64,000 nt of DNA from Exophiala sp. HKRS030 (GCA_023897205.1 JAHWDD010000009.1:992001-1056000); one strand, 5' to 3'; shown: positions 1-12,422, counted from the stretch's first letter. Translations and numbers: made by a program. Notes: a model not told the origin generated them from the sequence alone.

Positions 1-1785
1 GTGTCCACACCAAAAGGTCGAAATCCTGCAATTCAACAGTCACAAGGTCTCATCCCACAGAACCAAGTATATATATATATGTCTGTCCATTGGCTCTTCT
101 TCGAATGTCAACAGAATCATCAAGCCTCGAATTCCACTCAACTTCAGCTGAAAAAGAGTGTGACATTTGGGCGCTATGGATTACTTCCTTATGAGCCAAC
201 CACACCTCTCGTCGGACACGTCTTATCCTGCTTTTACTTGAAGTCTACTTCCTTGACTGCTCCTACTTACCACTGTCCTTTACTGAACCACCCAAACATT
301 CAAAAGGGGCTCAACTCACCACTAAAGTACAACAATGGCCACATTTGCTATTCGCAAGGCAGTACACGAAGAGCACATCTGGGGCTACAAGTGTCGTCAA
401 TGCCAATTTTGGTGTAGAAAGAACTCGATCCACAGTACCTACCGTCGCCTGAGGACAGGAAGGCTTTGTTACACTCTGACTCCCCAAGTGGGCCGAGTCG
501 TTCGCTTGCGGTAAATTATCATTTGAGATTCATAATCATTTCAAATGCCTTCAATGAAAATGAGTACACTCTGTGAGCATCAATGATACAGCGTGTACAG
601 ACATAGACGAGAGCTTACTTGTTGTGTTGCTGGTATGCAGGTACCCTGAGGTCAAATGCTAAATTGAATAGATTTTTTCCTTCAAATCTCCGCGATGGCA
701 GGCCAGTAAGCGATACCGGCCCCTGACAGCTCACTTACAGTAAGCACTACTTAGCTAGCACAGAACAGTCACTGGATTGTTCTGGATAGGATGGTTTAAG
801 TCTGAACTCGACGGACCCGGTTGTATAGATTTCCCTTGGCCAATAAGGGCGACGAGTCTGCTGATACCTATACTCACGATTCTCAGCACCACATCATCCG
901 AGCTACCTAGGAGAGTGACGGGTGCTCTCCCCAAACGCTTTCAACTTGTTTCGTGTTATTTGCTCAATGACTGATCCTTGAAGAATGGTCATCCTTCGTG
1001 GTTCTCCAAGGGCCAGATTCGCTCTCATCTGCCTCTCTCGAGGTTCAGTATCGAGAAACAACACTGCCGGCAAGATAGCACAATCGATGCGGTCGAATCG
1101 TACTGAGGACCATTAGCTCACAATTCCCCAACCACGAAGCTGAACAGGCTCTCCATTCAACTTTTGAATCAGTTCACGTCCACTACAGATCACCACAGAT
1201 CGCAAGGGGGCGAGACACCACATGAAATCCTTGTCGATGGTTTAATCACGAGTCTAGTAGACGAACACATGTAGGACAACTGTCCTAAATACGCCGAGAA
1301 GTATCAAAGCCTGCTCCTCCTTCCTGCTCAACGCCCGGGGATCTTTTGCCACAAGAAAGTGCAGAAACTTACCTAGATGGAGATCGAAAGAGACATGACC
1401 ACCTCCAGCTACGGCGGCCCACAGAGTAGGCTCGGACGGAGTTATGAACGGGACGGTAGAGTCGTCTGATGATGTGATAGTAGATATGGTATTTCCTTTC
1501 TATCAGTTCCGAGTGGCATCGGTCAATTATCACAGGATGTCTTTTGGGAGCACCAAGATTACTATGCCACCGCTTTCCATTACGGCATGACGCTTCTTTC
1601 GCACAAGCAATCCCAGACGTTAACAATTTCTCGTCGTAAATGTTCTCGCGCGATCAATCTGGTCGTCAAAGGTCAGGATTCCCACACGCGAAACCATGCA
1701 CATGTCCCAAGAGCGAGGGCGAGTCATAGCGTCTGGGGGTGAATTTACCTCATGTGCACAGTGCACAGCACGCCTCGTAGGACTT
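1..1785. other. Region without a supportable gene
   Basis: No reading frame here shows a recognisable domain, convincing splice structure or coding-like composition. An open frame over 1-417 runs in from the window edge, holds a short TA-rich run near 66-80 and resembles nothing I know. The other frames are short and overlap on both strands. The stretch may hold the downstream flank of the zinc-ribbon gene that ends at 1786 and part of a gene lying outside the window. Confidence 0.5.
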
Positions 1786-2226
1786 TCATTGTCTTTGGTT
1801 GCCTTGTGGTAATCGGCTTCCGCACCCGCTGCAAAAATTGTCGCCTTGCCTGCATTGATAGCCGCAATTGGCGCAGAAGACGACATCCGCTCCCGCAAGA
1901 GTAGAAGGGCCCCCTGGTGTTGGTTGCTGGACGTACTGTGGCGGTGTTTGTTGATACTGTTGTTGCTGCTGTGCTGCTCTTGCCTGGGCTTTCTCGCGTT
2001 CCTCCAGCTCAACCTGCCTCCTGACGCGTTCTTTCTCCCGTTCGAGTTCTTCGGCCCGGCGCCTCTCCTCATCCCTCCTGCGTCGTTCACGTTCAGCTTC
2101 TCGACGCTGGTATTCGAACTCCATGGCTTGCTGGCGCTCTGCCTCGCGCTGCATACCTCGCTTTGCCCCGGCCCGCGACACGCCGTAGACGACGGCGGCG
2201 CCCAGAAGAGGACTGCGGCGAAACAT
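1786..2226 (-). CDS. Coiled-coil protein with C-terminal zinc ribbon
   Basis: This intronless frame encodes 146 aa. After a short hydrophobic, alanine-rich start comes a highly charged segment (about residues 25-85) rich in Arg, Glu and Gln, which looks like a coiled coil. A Gln/Pro-rich linker follows, and then a C-terminal zinc ribbon in which two CxxC pairs (C-A-N-C and C-S-G-C) are separated by about 11 residues. Zinc ribbons of this kind usually mediate protein contacts or sit in membrane-associated adaptor proteins, but the exact role is unknown. A longer frame overlaps on the same strand (1620-2438); it is low-complexity with no domain, so I prefer the zinc-ribbon frame. The start is the first Met of the frame. 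The gene lies alone between unannotated stretches. Confidence 0.65.
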   Translation of the reverse strand: MFRRSPLLGAAVVYGVSRAGAKRGMQREAERQQAMEFEYQRREAERERRRRDEERRRAEELEREKERVRRQVELEEREKAQARAAQQQQQYQQTPPQYVQQPTPGGPSTLAGADVVFCANCGYQCRQGDNFCSGCGSRLPQGNQRQ

Positions 2227-2870
2227 TCTCTGGGCCGGTTTGCGCTGATGGCGAGGTAGTCGGCAGAGCTAAGGCGTGTTCTTGAGCTGACCAAGTTTTC
2301 AAGTTCTGGCACGAGTAGTAGCGAAGTCGATGCGTATTTTCTGAACGTTGCTTGCAGAAGCCGCAAGGGCTTCAGAAATTCAAAAGGTGACGCGAAGATC
2401 AAGGTAAGGCCCTGGTCCCGACGAGTAAAGGACAACAAAGGGCCAGGCCGAGCTCTTGGTCTTTCAGCTGCCTACGAACAGAGGGGGAACGACGCGGAGC
2501 TGACCATCCAAGCAAGGTAAACAGTCCCAGAGCCCGTCTGCCCCTCCCCGAACAGGCTTTGTCATCTTGATGGTGGTGGGTATATGAATATAGTTGGTTC
2601 CATCACGGGAGCTAGGCATGCGGGCATGCGTTAATCCATCCGACTGGTGGAAGGATAACTGAAGCCTACAGCACGGAGTATGTTATACCCAATGATAGAA
2701 CGAAGCATCTTCGAGCTGAGAAGCGTCATTCGGTTATGCAGTGCACGGACGCAGCTCTCGCGAAAATCGTAGGGTCATCTCAAAGAATATTTCTCGGTGC
2801 ACCACGACCTTCCCTCGAGCCATGAATTCCTTACGAAGAGGGTTTATATTCGAAGGATTAACTATCCTCA
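2227..2870. other. Intergenic, nothing recognised
   Basis: These 644 bases lie upstream of the zinc-ribbon gene and downstream of the amine oxidase stop. Apart from a GCATGC-rich patch near 2618-2631 I see no gene, repeat or clear regulatory motif. Confidence 0.5.
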
Positions 2871-4397
2871 TTACGTCAGAGAGAACGAATCAGCGACATC
2901 CTGCGCTACGTGTGCTCCCTGTTCAATCGCACCGTCGATGAATCCTCTCCAGCCATCCGCCCAATCGGCACTGGCAAACCACACATTTCCGTGTGGCTCT
3001 TGAAGAGTGCTCAGATATTGCGACGCGAAGCCCTTGGAAAACATGCACCATGAGCCTCGTGAGTACGGGTCTTTGACCCAATCGTGGAACAGGATGCGTT
3101 CAATATTGACGTCGGGCCGGAGATGATGAAGCGCCTTCTGGATCTTCTCCACGTTGTTCTCGCCCTCGAGGACGTTTGTCGAGGCTCCAAAGGCGACAAC
3201 ATGGGTGCTGCCGCGAGAAGTCGTCTCGTCACCATAGGCGTAAAGGAGCCCATGACCGGGGTAGGAGTACCCTGACCAAGTGCGTAGGTCCGTTCCCATG
3301 GCGTCGAAGTGGACTTTGGTGTGAAGTCCGACGTGGCCGTGTGCGAGGGCCTCCTTCTTCGCCGGCGAGAGGGGAGGCGAGAAGTCGACAGTGCTGAGCA
3401 CGTTCAGTGGGATTGTCGAGATGACCCTCGCCGCGCTATACGTGTCACCATTCGAGGAGACGGATACCTGGCCTTTCTCGTCGGTGATGCTGCTGATCGG
3501 GTGAGACAGCAAGACCTCCAAGTTTCCTGATCTGAGGCCGTCGTCCAGAAAACGGCGAACGAGTGTCGTTGTGCCGTGCTTCAGCTTGTACGCGTCGGCC
3601 TGGCTGCCAAAAGTTCCCGACTGATTGTTGCAGAGCATCCACCAATGCAACAGGTCCAAGAACCCCGTATTTTCGGCCGTTCCTCCGCTAAGAAGCAACA
3701 GATATGACTTGAGAGCATTGGCCTCAAGGTCCGTCAAATCCTCGCGGATCTGTTCTACCCGATCAAATGCTGTAAGATTGTCGTACTCGAGGACTTCGGG
3801 GTTGTGGAAGGGCAGTGCCGGGTACGGCATCACTTTGCGACCCATCTCCCCGTCGACGTTGAAATACAATGCGCCGAGCTTTTCGTACATGGAGTCTTGC
3901 TCGTCAACGCTCACTTCCGTATCTACCTCTCCTTGAGGCATATCTTCGATGTGCAGGTTGGACTTGTCCACGCCACCGGAGAGGTCGAACGAGAAGTTCA
4001 ATTCACCTTGGAGGCCATACCTACTGACTTGACTCAACATGTGCGGCTGATTCCAGTGAAACCAGGCGGCGCCGATCTCGTAAGGGAACCCATCTATGGT
4101 GCTGGTCCAGGCTCTGCCACCAATGCGGTCGCGAGCTTCCAGCAGAAGCACTTTATGGCCTGGCATGCATCAGATTGCGAGCCTTGCTTTGATTCGGAGG
4201 GCGTACGGTTCTGCGCACTTACCTCGCAAAGCTAGATCTCGCGACGCAATGATACCTGCGAATCCCGCGCCAATTACGATCACATCGTAGCGACCACTGG
4301 CGGGCAGCTTCTTGGATGGGAGCTTCACTCCCTCGCATGGCAGTCCACTCTTTAATCCGGTTGCAGCAGTCCATTGGAAGCCTTCCTTGGAGCTCAT
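2871..4397 (-). CDS. Flavin-dependent amine oxidase
   Basis: Two exons (4397-4223 and 4159-2871, a 63-nt GTAAGT intron) give 487 aa, normal for the flavin amine oxidase family. The N-terminal FAD-binding Rossmann motif V-I-G-A-G-F-A-G is in exon 1. It continues across the intron into L-L-E-A-R-D-R-I-G-G-R, the second dinucleotide-binding signature. Near the C-terminus, F-A-S-A-D-W-A-D-G-W-R-G-F-I-D-G-A matches the conserved FAD-contacting end of monoamine oxidases. Such enzymes oxidise amines to imines/aldehydes with release of H2O2. No signal peptide is seen, so a soluble cytosolic or peroxisomal enzyme is likely, and substrate specificity cannot be read. An upstream in-frame Met (4442) exists, but the Met at 4397 is preferred because a TATA-like element lies between the two. 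The gene is divergent from the phospholipase B gene. Confidence 0.88.
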
Positions 4398-4983
4398 CGC
4401 GGGACCGTATCGCTTCTGGTATAAAAAGGTCAATGAGAGCAAAGCATCATCCTCGGCAGCCGTAGTTGGAGTTCTGTGCAGAAGGTACTGTACTGGGAGT
4501 GGGTTTTGACATTACAACTGTCCCCTCCACACCCTCGTTTCACAGGTCCAGGATATCTTTCAGCTGGCCGTCAATAAGCTCCAGGGAAAAACTCTATTAC
4601 TCCTTTTATAGGACATTTTGGCGAGAAATTAGGGTGATAGGAGGTCCGTGCCTCAGAAGTACACGTGCTTTTTGGCCTGCGAAGGTCTTTGCTGAGCTTT
4701 CGAGCCTCTCGATGGCATGTGCAGCCTAGATCTTGATCAGGAACTGAACCATTGCCGGACCTGTCCAGCCTTCAAGCGCCACATCGAGTACAGTGAGAAG
4801 ACAAGGGCGCTCTCTATATCCTTGCCATATGCTTACCCCGAGTTGCTCTTGTCTTCGAGCGGCAATGTTATTGCGCGGTTCTTCTGCATATCCACTCGAT
4901 CGTCTGGCAATTTACTAAGGAAAAGCAGAAGCTGAAGGACTGAAAGTGGACCGAATTCCACGTCATATGAGCTGCTGCGAGCA
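4398..4983. promoter_or_regulatory. Divergent promoter, amine oxidase / phospholipase B
   Basis: These 586 bases separate two outward-facing start codons. On the minus strand a TATA-like sequence (TTTTTATACC, reading down from about 4428) sits 20-30 bases before the amine oxidase start. No other clear motif was found. Confidence 0.45.
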
Positions 4984-7118
4984 ATGGTAACCTGGGCGAC
5001 AGCCTTGGTATTTGCGATTGCTTTAATTCTTCCAATCGACCAAGGTAGCACTTCACGGCCTCCATTACTGCAGCCTAGCTGACTATTAACCTCTTAGCCT
5101 TTTCAGAGACCGACAACGATGTCAAACATGTGGCTGGGAGCAGATGCCCAAGAGCTTTGCCTAACGCACCTAATGGCTACGCTCCGGCGTCAGTTGAGTG
5201 TCCTATTGATCGACCTGTGATCCGGAACGCAAACGGCCTTTCACGGGATGAGATCGAATGGCTCCAAAACCGCCGGCCTCTGGCCATCTCTGCCATGCAC
5301 GATCTTCTGCACAGGCTCAACATCACCGGGTTTGATGCTAGGGGTTATATTGATCTGCACTTGGGCAATGAGTCCAACCTACCGACCATTGGCATTGCCG
5401 TGTCTGGTGGAGGTCACCGAGCACTTCTCAATGGGGCTGGCGCTGTGGCAGCTTTGGATGCTCGTACCGAAAGCTCGACATTGCCTGGCCACCTCGGAGG
5501 CATCCTGCAGGCGGCGACATACATATCAGGCCTGAGTGGTGGAGGATGGTTATTGGGCTCGATATTCGTAAACAATTTCACCACCATTCCAGCTCTCCTG
5601 GGCGATTCCACACCTGGAGGCGTGTGGGATTTCAACCAGTCTATCTTGATAGGGCCACTGGGCCAGCCAAATTACTATCGCGATCTTCGTGACTCGGTGC
5701 TTTCCAAAAGAGATGCCGGGTTCAATGTCTCCATCACAGATCCTTGGTGAGGCTTCTCGATCCCCTGTCCTCACTCATATTGGCAGAGAAACTCATTGAT
5801 ATAGGGCTCGCGCTCTGTCTTTTCAGCTGATTAATGGAACCGACGGTGGGATATCTTACACGTGGTCCTCATTGGCGTTGCAGTCGACATTTTCTGGCGG
5901 AAATATGCCCATGCCCATCATTACGGCGCTTGAACGGGCTCCAAACAATCGCGAGCAGCTCATAGGTGAAGTCACTCTGCAACCAACGGAACCTCAGAAG
6001 TGAAAATACTGACTTGCTCTCAAGCGGCCAACGCCACGTCCTTTGAGTTCAATCCATGGGAGATGGGAAGCTTCGATCCCACCACTTACGCGTTTGCCCC
6101 GCTCAAGTATATCGGCTCGAATTTTTCCAACGGAGCTTTACCTGACGATGAAGCATGTATTGGTGGCCTGGACAACGCGGGCTTTGTCATGGGCACCTCG
6201 TCCTCAATCTTCAACCAGGTGCTTATCGAGGTCAATCGTTTCGAGACCACCAGCTCCCTCTTAAAGAACCTCACCACGACCCTGGCCGCGATCCTGACTA
6301 ACATCAGTGAGGCGAATCTCGACATTGCCATCTATGAGCCAAATCCCTTTTACGGGTTCAATAACGGGACCAACCACAACGCCCACTCTAGCGAGCTGCA
6401 CTTGGTCGACGCTGCCTTGGATCTTCAGAATCTGCCTTTACCCCCACTGCTGTATCCAGCCCGCAATTTGGACGTTGTCTTTGCCGTTGACAGTTCAGCG
6501 GACACCCGGACGAACTGGCCAAATGGAGCTTCGATGGTGGCCACCTACGAGCGGTATCAGGACCCAAGGGGCATCGGGAATGGCACCTCGTTCCCGTCAA
6601 CTCCGGACACCAACACATTTGTCAATCTAGGGCTGAACGCGCGGCCCACGTTTTTCGGTTGCAACTCCAGCAACATGACAGGCCCAGGCCCCGTCATCGT
6701 CTACATCCCTAACGCTCCATACTCGTACTTCTCGAACGTCTCGACTTTCGAGCTGACTTACAACGCGTCGACGAGGAACGCCATCGTCCAGAATGGCTAC
6801 AACGTAGCGACGCAGGCCAACGGATCGCTCGACACGTCCTGGCCCGCCTGTGTGGGCTGTGCCATCCTCACTCGCAGCTTCGAGAGAACAGAAACAGAAG
6901 TCCCGGATCAGTACCAAAAGTGCTTCGAGAGATATTGCTGGGACGGGGCTCTAAACAGCACCAATCATCCGTCCTACGATCCGAAGTTGGCTCTAGCTCC
7001 TCCGGAAGACAAAAAGAAGAACGCCGCACCTAAAGTCGTCTCGTCTTGTAACGTCATCGCCCTGGTAGTTGCCGTGCAACTTTCGGTCCTGGTGCTATCG
7101 TCGATCCAGGTGCTTTAG
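4984..7118 (+). CDS. Secreted lysophospholipase / phospholipase B
   Basis: Four predicted exons (4984-5044, 5107-5746, 5805-5965, 6025-7118) give 651 aa, typical for fungal phospholipase B. Exon 1 is short and encodes a classical hydrophobic signal peptide; its splice to exon 2 is in frame and explains why exon 2 has no good start. The cPLA2-like catalytic core shows S-G-G-G-H-R (oxyanion loop) near residue 120 and the nucleophile motif G-L-S-G-G, with Ser near 164. Cysteines and many N-x-S/T sequons fit a secreted glycoprotein. The C-terminus ends in a hydrophobic stretch after a short basic/polar region, as in GPI-anchored PLBs. The enzyme removes acyl chains from phospholipids and lysophospholipids at the cell surface or outside the cell. 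The catalytic motifs look intact. Confidence 0.92.
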
Positions 7119-7336
7119 GCATGTTCGTTTCACAAGAACTTTAATTGAGCAAGATGGCAAAAGACAGGGGTATTATACCGGGATAGCTTTCTATAACGGC
7201 CATTATAAGACGACTTGGATCGGGAATGATAACAAATAGGTATTGCCAACGCGACCGTGGATTACGCAATTCCGTCAAAATCAGCCGCAAGCTAATGCAT
7301 CCACAAGCATTTTTCATAAGCAAACTTAGTGGAAAA

Positions 7337-8161
7337 CTATATATCATGGGAGTCAGCAGGTTGATACATGTCGCATATCGTTGTTAATTTCACTCCGCGA
7401 GGAAGTGGATGGATGATAATCTCATACACTTCATCCCCCGATATCCGCCCACTGGAGCGAAAATCCACCGGATATATAGAGCCTGGATGAGAGTCCTTTT
7501 TAGAATCACAGTGATCAGGGAGTTCCGAGGAATTCTGATCACCGTGGCCACTGTAATGGAATATTAGCGAGTCGTTCGCTCGCGCATCTGCCACCAACCA
7601 ACTCATCGCCCGAAGAATATTCGCCTTCGTAGGCTGAGAAAAAGGGTGGAGCTGGTCGTCGGTAAGTATCACCATATTGTCTATCGAGTGGCCAAGACAC
7701 TGGTGTAAATAAGCAGCCATGTTTTTGACATCCCTTATGCTGTGCTTCAATTCACCCCTCTGACCGAAATAGTTGATTCCAATGGACAGCAATTTTCGCT
7801 GGCTGACATGACTTGGTAAGGGCCAATTGATGCTTGACAGGTCGCGTTGAGAACCGATAGACTCATTGTGTTGTTGAGAATTTGGCTCAAAAATTGCTGC
7901 TGAGGGACAGGGCTGTCAGAATTTCTGGTTCAATCGTGGGCTGATATGGGATGGTAAAAGCCACATACTGGTCCGGTTCGAGGTCTGGAAAGAAGTGTAA
8001 TGATGGTGACTGGCTCCTTCGATCTTCTGATCAAAACTCCCGGGCTCGAAAGCCGGTTGAAAGGCAGAGGGGAAGGTCGTGTCCAGCTGTAAGTCGGCAT
8101 CGCTTTTCCGTTCTCTGGTAAGGCTGGGGTTAGAGGCCGATGGAGAATGTTCCGATGTCAT
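7337..8161 (-). pseudogene. Truncated metacaspase lacking catalytic cysteine
   Basis: Two exons (8161-7969, 7899-7337, a 69-nt GTATGT intron) give a 251-aa frame. The N-terminal 90 or so residues are low-complexity, as in fungal metacaspase prodomains. The caspase-like p20 region follows: the strand around I-G-I-N-Y-F-G, a Q-P-T-K-A-N-I-L-R-A-M segment and the catalytic His motif Y-S-G-H-G are all present. Where family members have D-S-C-H-S-G with the catalytic Cys, this frame has unrelated residues and stops about ten residues later, so the nucleophile and the whole p10 part are missing. It could be a decayed gene or a short pseudoprotease kept for another role. The open frame and intact splice sites argue against very old decay. 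The next 200 downstream bases contain no p10 remnant that I can see. Confidence 0.7.
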
Positions 8162-8969
8162 GTTACCACGGAGTGAACAGCTGAGATCTCTCTCGGCTCA
8201 TCTGCCCTTGGTTACTAGCAGTATACCTCTGGGTGAGATCAAAGAAAGGGGGTCATTTCCCTCAGGATCAAAAGGGTTTTCCAGGGTTGTCTTCAAGTAT
8301 AACCGACGACATAAACAGCCTCTCTGATCGGCTAAAAGGGCCTTGAGAAACCAGGAACATCATCAGACTAGCCATGCACGGACCCCTCCACTTTCATGGA
8401 CCCCGTTGGAATGAAGCATGTGCCGGAATGTACGTTCTTGGTCCATCCAGGCCTGTGTTACATTGAAGCCGAGAGTAAAAAAAGCCTTGTATTTGAGTTG
8501 GGTCACCTTGAGAAGGTCAATGTGGCCACATCTTGAGCCGCGGTAGATCAGAGTTGTACGGATTGCCGAAACGGTGTGGTACTGTGGGGGGGAGGGGGGT
8601 TTCTTAATGAAGAAGATCGAGCCGGATAAATAATTCCACTTGCGGATCACAGTGACCTCTGCGCTATGTTTTGGATGGGGCATTTGCTCAACTGAAGCAA
8701 AGGACGCTATGCTGTCTTGTCCCTTGAAGTATTGAGACCTAGACTAAATTAAACTTCCTGGGTAATATTATTAGTGAGGACAACTCCTCAACGGGCTTAG
8801 CCAATCGTGCTCTATTGACAACGCTTCATCCACTGAGTGACCCGGTCGCGTAGAATAGAAATGTGCATACTCTCAAAATCAATTTAATACTTGAATCAAA
8901 AAAGTATGGGCAGTACATCGTAACAGCCTGGGAGCTACGCATGGAAGACAGTCGGGCTCTCTCTCTTCA

Positions 8970-9011
8970 AAAAAAAAGGGGGGGAGGAGGGGGAGGAGGA
9001 GGAGGAGGAGA
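8970..9011 (+). repeat. Purine-only tract rich in GGA
   Basis: An unbroken run of about 40 purines begins with nine A, passes through a G7 run and continues as repeated GGA units. Its complement is a pyrimidine tract. Tracts of this kind can form triplex or G-quadruplex structures and are common in fungal intergenic DNA. No function is implied. Confidence 0.85.
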
Positions 9012-9141
9012 AGAAAAAAGGTCAGACCCACCTCAATCATCGGCACGCGCCATCCGCTCACTATCAGTGGTGTGGCACGATGAAATTATTTATTCAGAGA
9101 GAATGTTAGAGTCCTTATCGATCAAGACGTAATTGTAATGT

Positions 9142-9935
9142 GTGGGGGAGAGTTACTCGGACGAGGAATTTATGCCCACAAGCAAGAAAGCCTCCCCCCC
9201 AAAAAATCCAAAGGAAGGGAGGACACTCGCGACCAAGTTCTCTCTCGCAGCTTTCAAGAACGTTTCAAAGGTCGTTCGACTGCTGCTGATTTCGTTACTG
9301 AGCGTCTTTTTGGACACCTTCGCGTGCGCCTGGGCAGTCAAGTTCGCTCTGCAGTCTTCAGCGACGATGAAGACAAGACAGCTTAGCTAGCTTGACTGCC
9401 ATATGCACGGGAGGTCAAGCGCCTAGCGACCGTCCATGCGGTGGTCCCTGGAGAGCAGTTCGAGAATAATACGAGACTGTCTAAGTGAGTCAGAAGAAGT
9501 TGCTGTCTCGACAGGGCATGATGACGATGGACCCGGAGGCGCGAGATGAGAATGACCTCGATGCCACACCGACGAGGACATTGGTTAAATCGTTGATTCG
9601 GACACGGACGAAGAAAATACATACTACTAGTAGGCTAGCTGATACCGAACGACCATCAGCTACCTCACGAATACTCCCGAGTGCTCGTCAACGTTTAACA
9701 GATGAATACTTGGTTTTTTTCACTCGAAAACTTGGATATCCTTCCTACTGGTATCAAGATGGACAACATTCAGCAGCTAGACCGGCTCCGTGAGGCATTC
9801 CAATGCTTCGAGGACGTGGTCAATAATCTCCTTCGTGAAAGGCCTAGGGGACTTTCGATGCAAACCCTCTCTGGCCTTGAATGCTGGGAACATGAAGAAT
9901 CACGCGTGCTCTCTTCTGATTCTGCGAATACTTAG
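9142..9935 (+). pseudogene. Possible frame-shifted coding relic
   Basis: Several short plus-strand frames look partly protein-like but switch frame repeatedly. An acidic/basic segment with a D-E-E-F-M-P-T-S-K-K motif (about 9160-9210) continues better in another frame to about 9385, ending in an acidic patch. A later pair (9485-9793 and 9702-9935) overlaps in the same way around I-K-M-D-N-I-Q-Q-L. This would fit a decayed gene, but I do not recognise a family, and chance cannot be excluded. Confidence 0.2.
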
Positions 9936-12422
9936 GTATATACGGATAATAGGTCTCAGACTCAGGAGACCCTCTCGATAGTGTTATGGTCCGATAAAAA
10001 GCGCAGAGTAAGGCTGTTCATAGACAGCCAATGTTTACGGGAAATGAAGCGTTCTACGAGTGTAAACTGTCAAACAACATTCATATGCGATTTAACCTAA
10101 CCTCCCACCTAGCATCGACTGGCCAGGTGCACTCAGAGCATTTCTGTACCTCGACAAAAACCAACACGTAGAGACTCTTGCGCTTCCCTGACCTCCGTTG
10201 AGGTCCTCGTTCTCTCGTAGATTTCTGTTGAAAGCCGCGCCGCTTAAGTCGTTCTTGCTGCCCGACACTTGTACAGGCCTCCGTGACGTCCACGAGAGTT
10301 TAGATCAATCCTACAGCTAGGATTTTCATTGTACACAGCGCTCTCATCGCAAAACTTGATTGATGGCATGCATGCCTAATCTACTTGTTGCTCCTAGGAA
10401 AAGTAGAGGCACTCACACCTCTCGCGTACTCATCAGCCAATCACGGTGCAGGTCCCCTGTTTTCTCTACAATGTGATGCATCGTTGTCACTGTCGTAATT
10501 CAATTGCCTTGCTTCCCACTCTTCTCACCTTTACAGTACTGGTACTTGCAAGGGATATAGTAGGGGAGGTTGAAAAACAGAGCGGTGTCTAGTTTCGTTC
10601 ATCCTTACTCCTTTGTCGTACTTGATTCCGCTCTCTAGTCTCCTCTTTACGGATACTACAGTAGATTGCCTACCACAGACACACCGAGGGCGGTGGCTCG
10701 CCACTCTCCTCGGAGACTGGTGCTGAGCTTCGAACCCCTCTTTTCACGATCGATCAGATCTGTAGTGTCTTGCGAAATTAGTCTAAGTCTACAACCACAG
10801 ACCCGAACAAACTTATTAATAGTCTTGCGTATCATTCTCAAAGGCAGCGTACAAGTTATTAATGGAAGCAATCGTTGAAGCCAGCAAGGCCAAAGCATTG
10901 TTGCCATTATGGCTCGCGAGTGTACTGGGGGGGATGGACTACTGTAGCAATCGTTTCACAAAAAAATGGATCGCGCGCCCAGATTTCATCTTGATACATT
11001 TCTATCTGCCTCGCTGTGTGTAACGTATAACTGAAAACTAGTGATCTGAGGACGGACGGATGGATGGTCTTGTTGCTCAGTGCTTCCTCGTCTACTCCTG
11101 GTCTACTCCTGTTTTAACATCAACACTAACAGCCGCCTGCCCTGTCCTGACCTCGATGATTCATGCCATGTCGTGATCGGAACAGGACGAGATCGCTCCA
11201 CCCGCGCTCTCGCGAGTCAATTCTCCGAAAAGGATTTGCAAACTCGAAACATTTATCCAGGCGGCCGGCCACTGGAATGGTCGCCTCGACGGGTCAAGTG
11301 TCAATACTATGCTTTTAAAAAATGAAAAAAGTCTTACCAGATGAGTGGTTTTAAATTTGGGATGGTGCTGTCTAGAGCACAAATCGATTAATAAAGCCGT
11401 GCTAAATTCTTTCAGAAGTACGGCACAATGATTTCCTACTTCAGTCTAGTCTACGCTAATCTTCCGATTTGTTTGTACCGGTAAATTTTGCGCCTCAATA
11501 CTCTGGTTTGTGCTTTCTCATTGAAAAGGCATTCAATGCTTAACTAACGGCTGGGAACCCGCCGTCATTCTGAATTTGAATCTTCTAGCCGGGCCAGTCG
11601 CAAAAGAAACGTCGTTCAAGTTGTGTCACGGTCCAGTTAATTTTCGGAGAATGGATGTCAAGATCAAGATGGAGTTGGGTGAAGAATTAATTACTGGCTG
11701 GTTTTATGGTGTGTCCTCAGCAGTTGTTATGCATAAGCTATTCGCTAATCTGGGCTAGTCTGATACTACCAATGTCATCGAGAGATTCCTCGAGCAAGCA
11801 GATTCACAGTGGAACTAACAACTAAATGCCCAAGGCCTTGCTTGTATAATCCACAAATACGAAAGCGACCCATTTTCATAAACATCCCGGCACGCTCGGC
11901 AAAGAACTCTCTCGTTTTTTTTGGTTTTTGAGGTGACTGACTAGTCGACTCTCTTTCAAACCCCCGCCGCAACAGATCTGGCCGCACGTGTGCTACTGGA
12001 TTTACTAGTATAGTATAGCCAGGAACGACATTTTTTGACTTGTACGTACACCAGCTACCGACTTTTCACGGTGGGTGAACCGGTATCCGCCAATCATGAA
12101 GCACGTGGATAACATGTGCCTGAACCAAACAACTTTTTTGTACCAAAACTAGTTCGAGTTCCCTCCCGACTTCAATATACGGATATCGGCAAGTATCTTT
12201 TCTTTTTTTTGCCCGCAGATATCCTCGAGGGAGCCTCCGCAAGTACTTATAAAGGGCTTACTTCTTCAACTTTGAAGAATAATGGAACCTCTGCTATTCA
12301 AAGACCTCAAGCTACTACTAGTACCATTACCCCGGTAGGCAGGCAGGCTTCTTGAGAAAAAAATCTCCAGAGGTTCCGTGACAGCACAAAGCAGCAACAG
12401 CCCAAACAAACCTGTCGAAACA

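Larger units (their letters stand above)
8162..12422. other. Gene-poor region of about 4.3 kb
   Basis: No supportable intact gene was found between the metacaspase-like start and the SurE-like start. The stretch contains a long purine tract (8970-9011), a possible decayed coding relic (9142-9935), mononucleotide runs and a small direct duplication of TCTACTCCTGG near 11092-11114. Short frames on both strands have no domain or clean splice structure. It may hold unrecognised non-coding RNA or worn transposon sequence, but nothing specific can be shown. Confidence 0.5.

Noticed and set aside
1..417. Open frame at the left window edge
   Set aside because: No domain, odd composition and possibly truncated; it cannot be supported as a gene.
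1620..2438. 272-aa minus-strand frame overlapping the zinc-ribbon gene
   Set aside because: Low-complexity, no domain, and it overlaps the better supported zinc-ribbon frame.
8363..8683. 106-aa minus-strand frame
   Set aside because: No recognisable motif and no splice partner.
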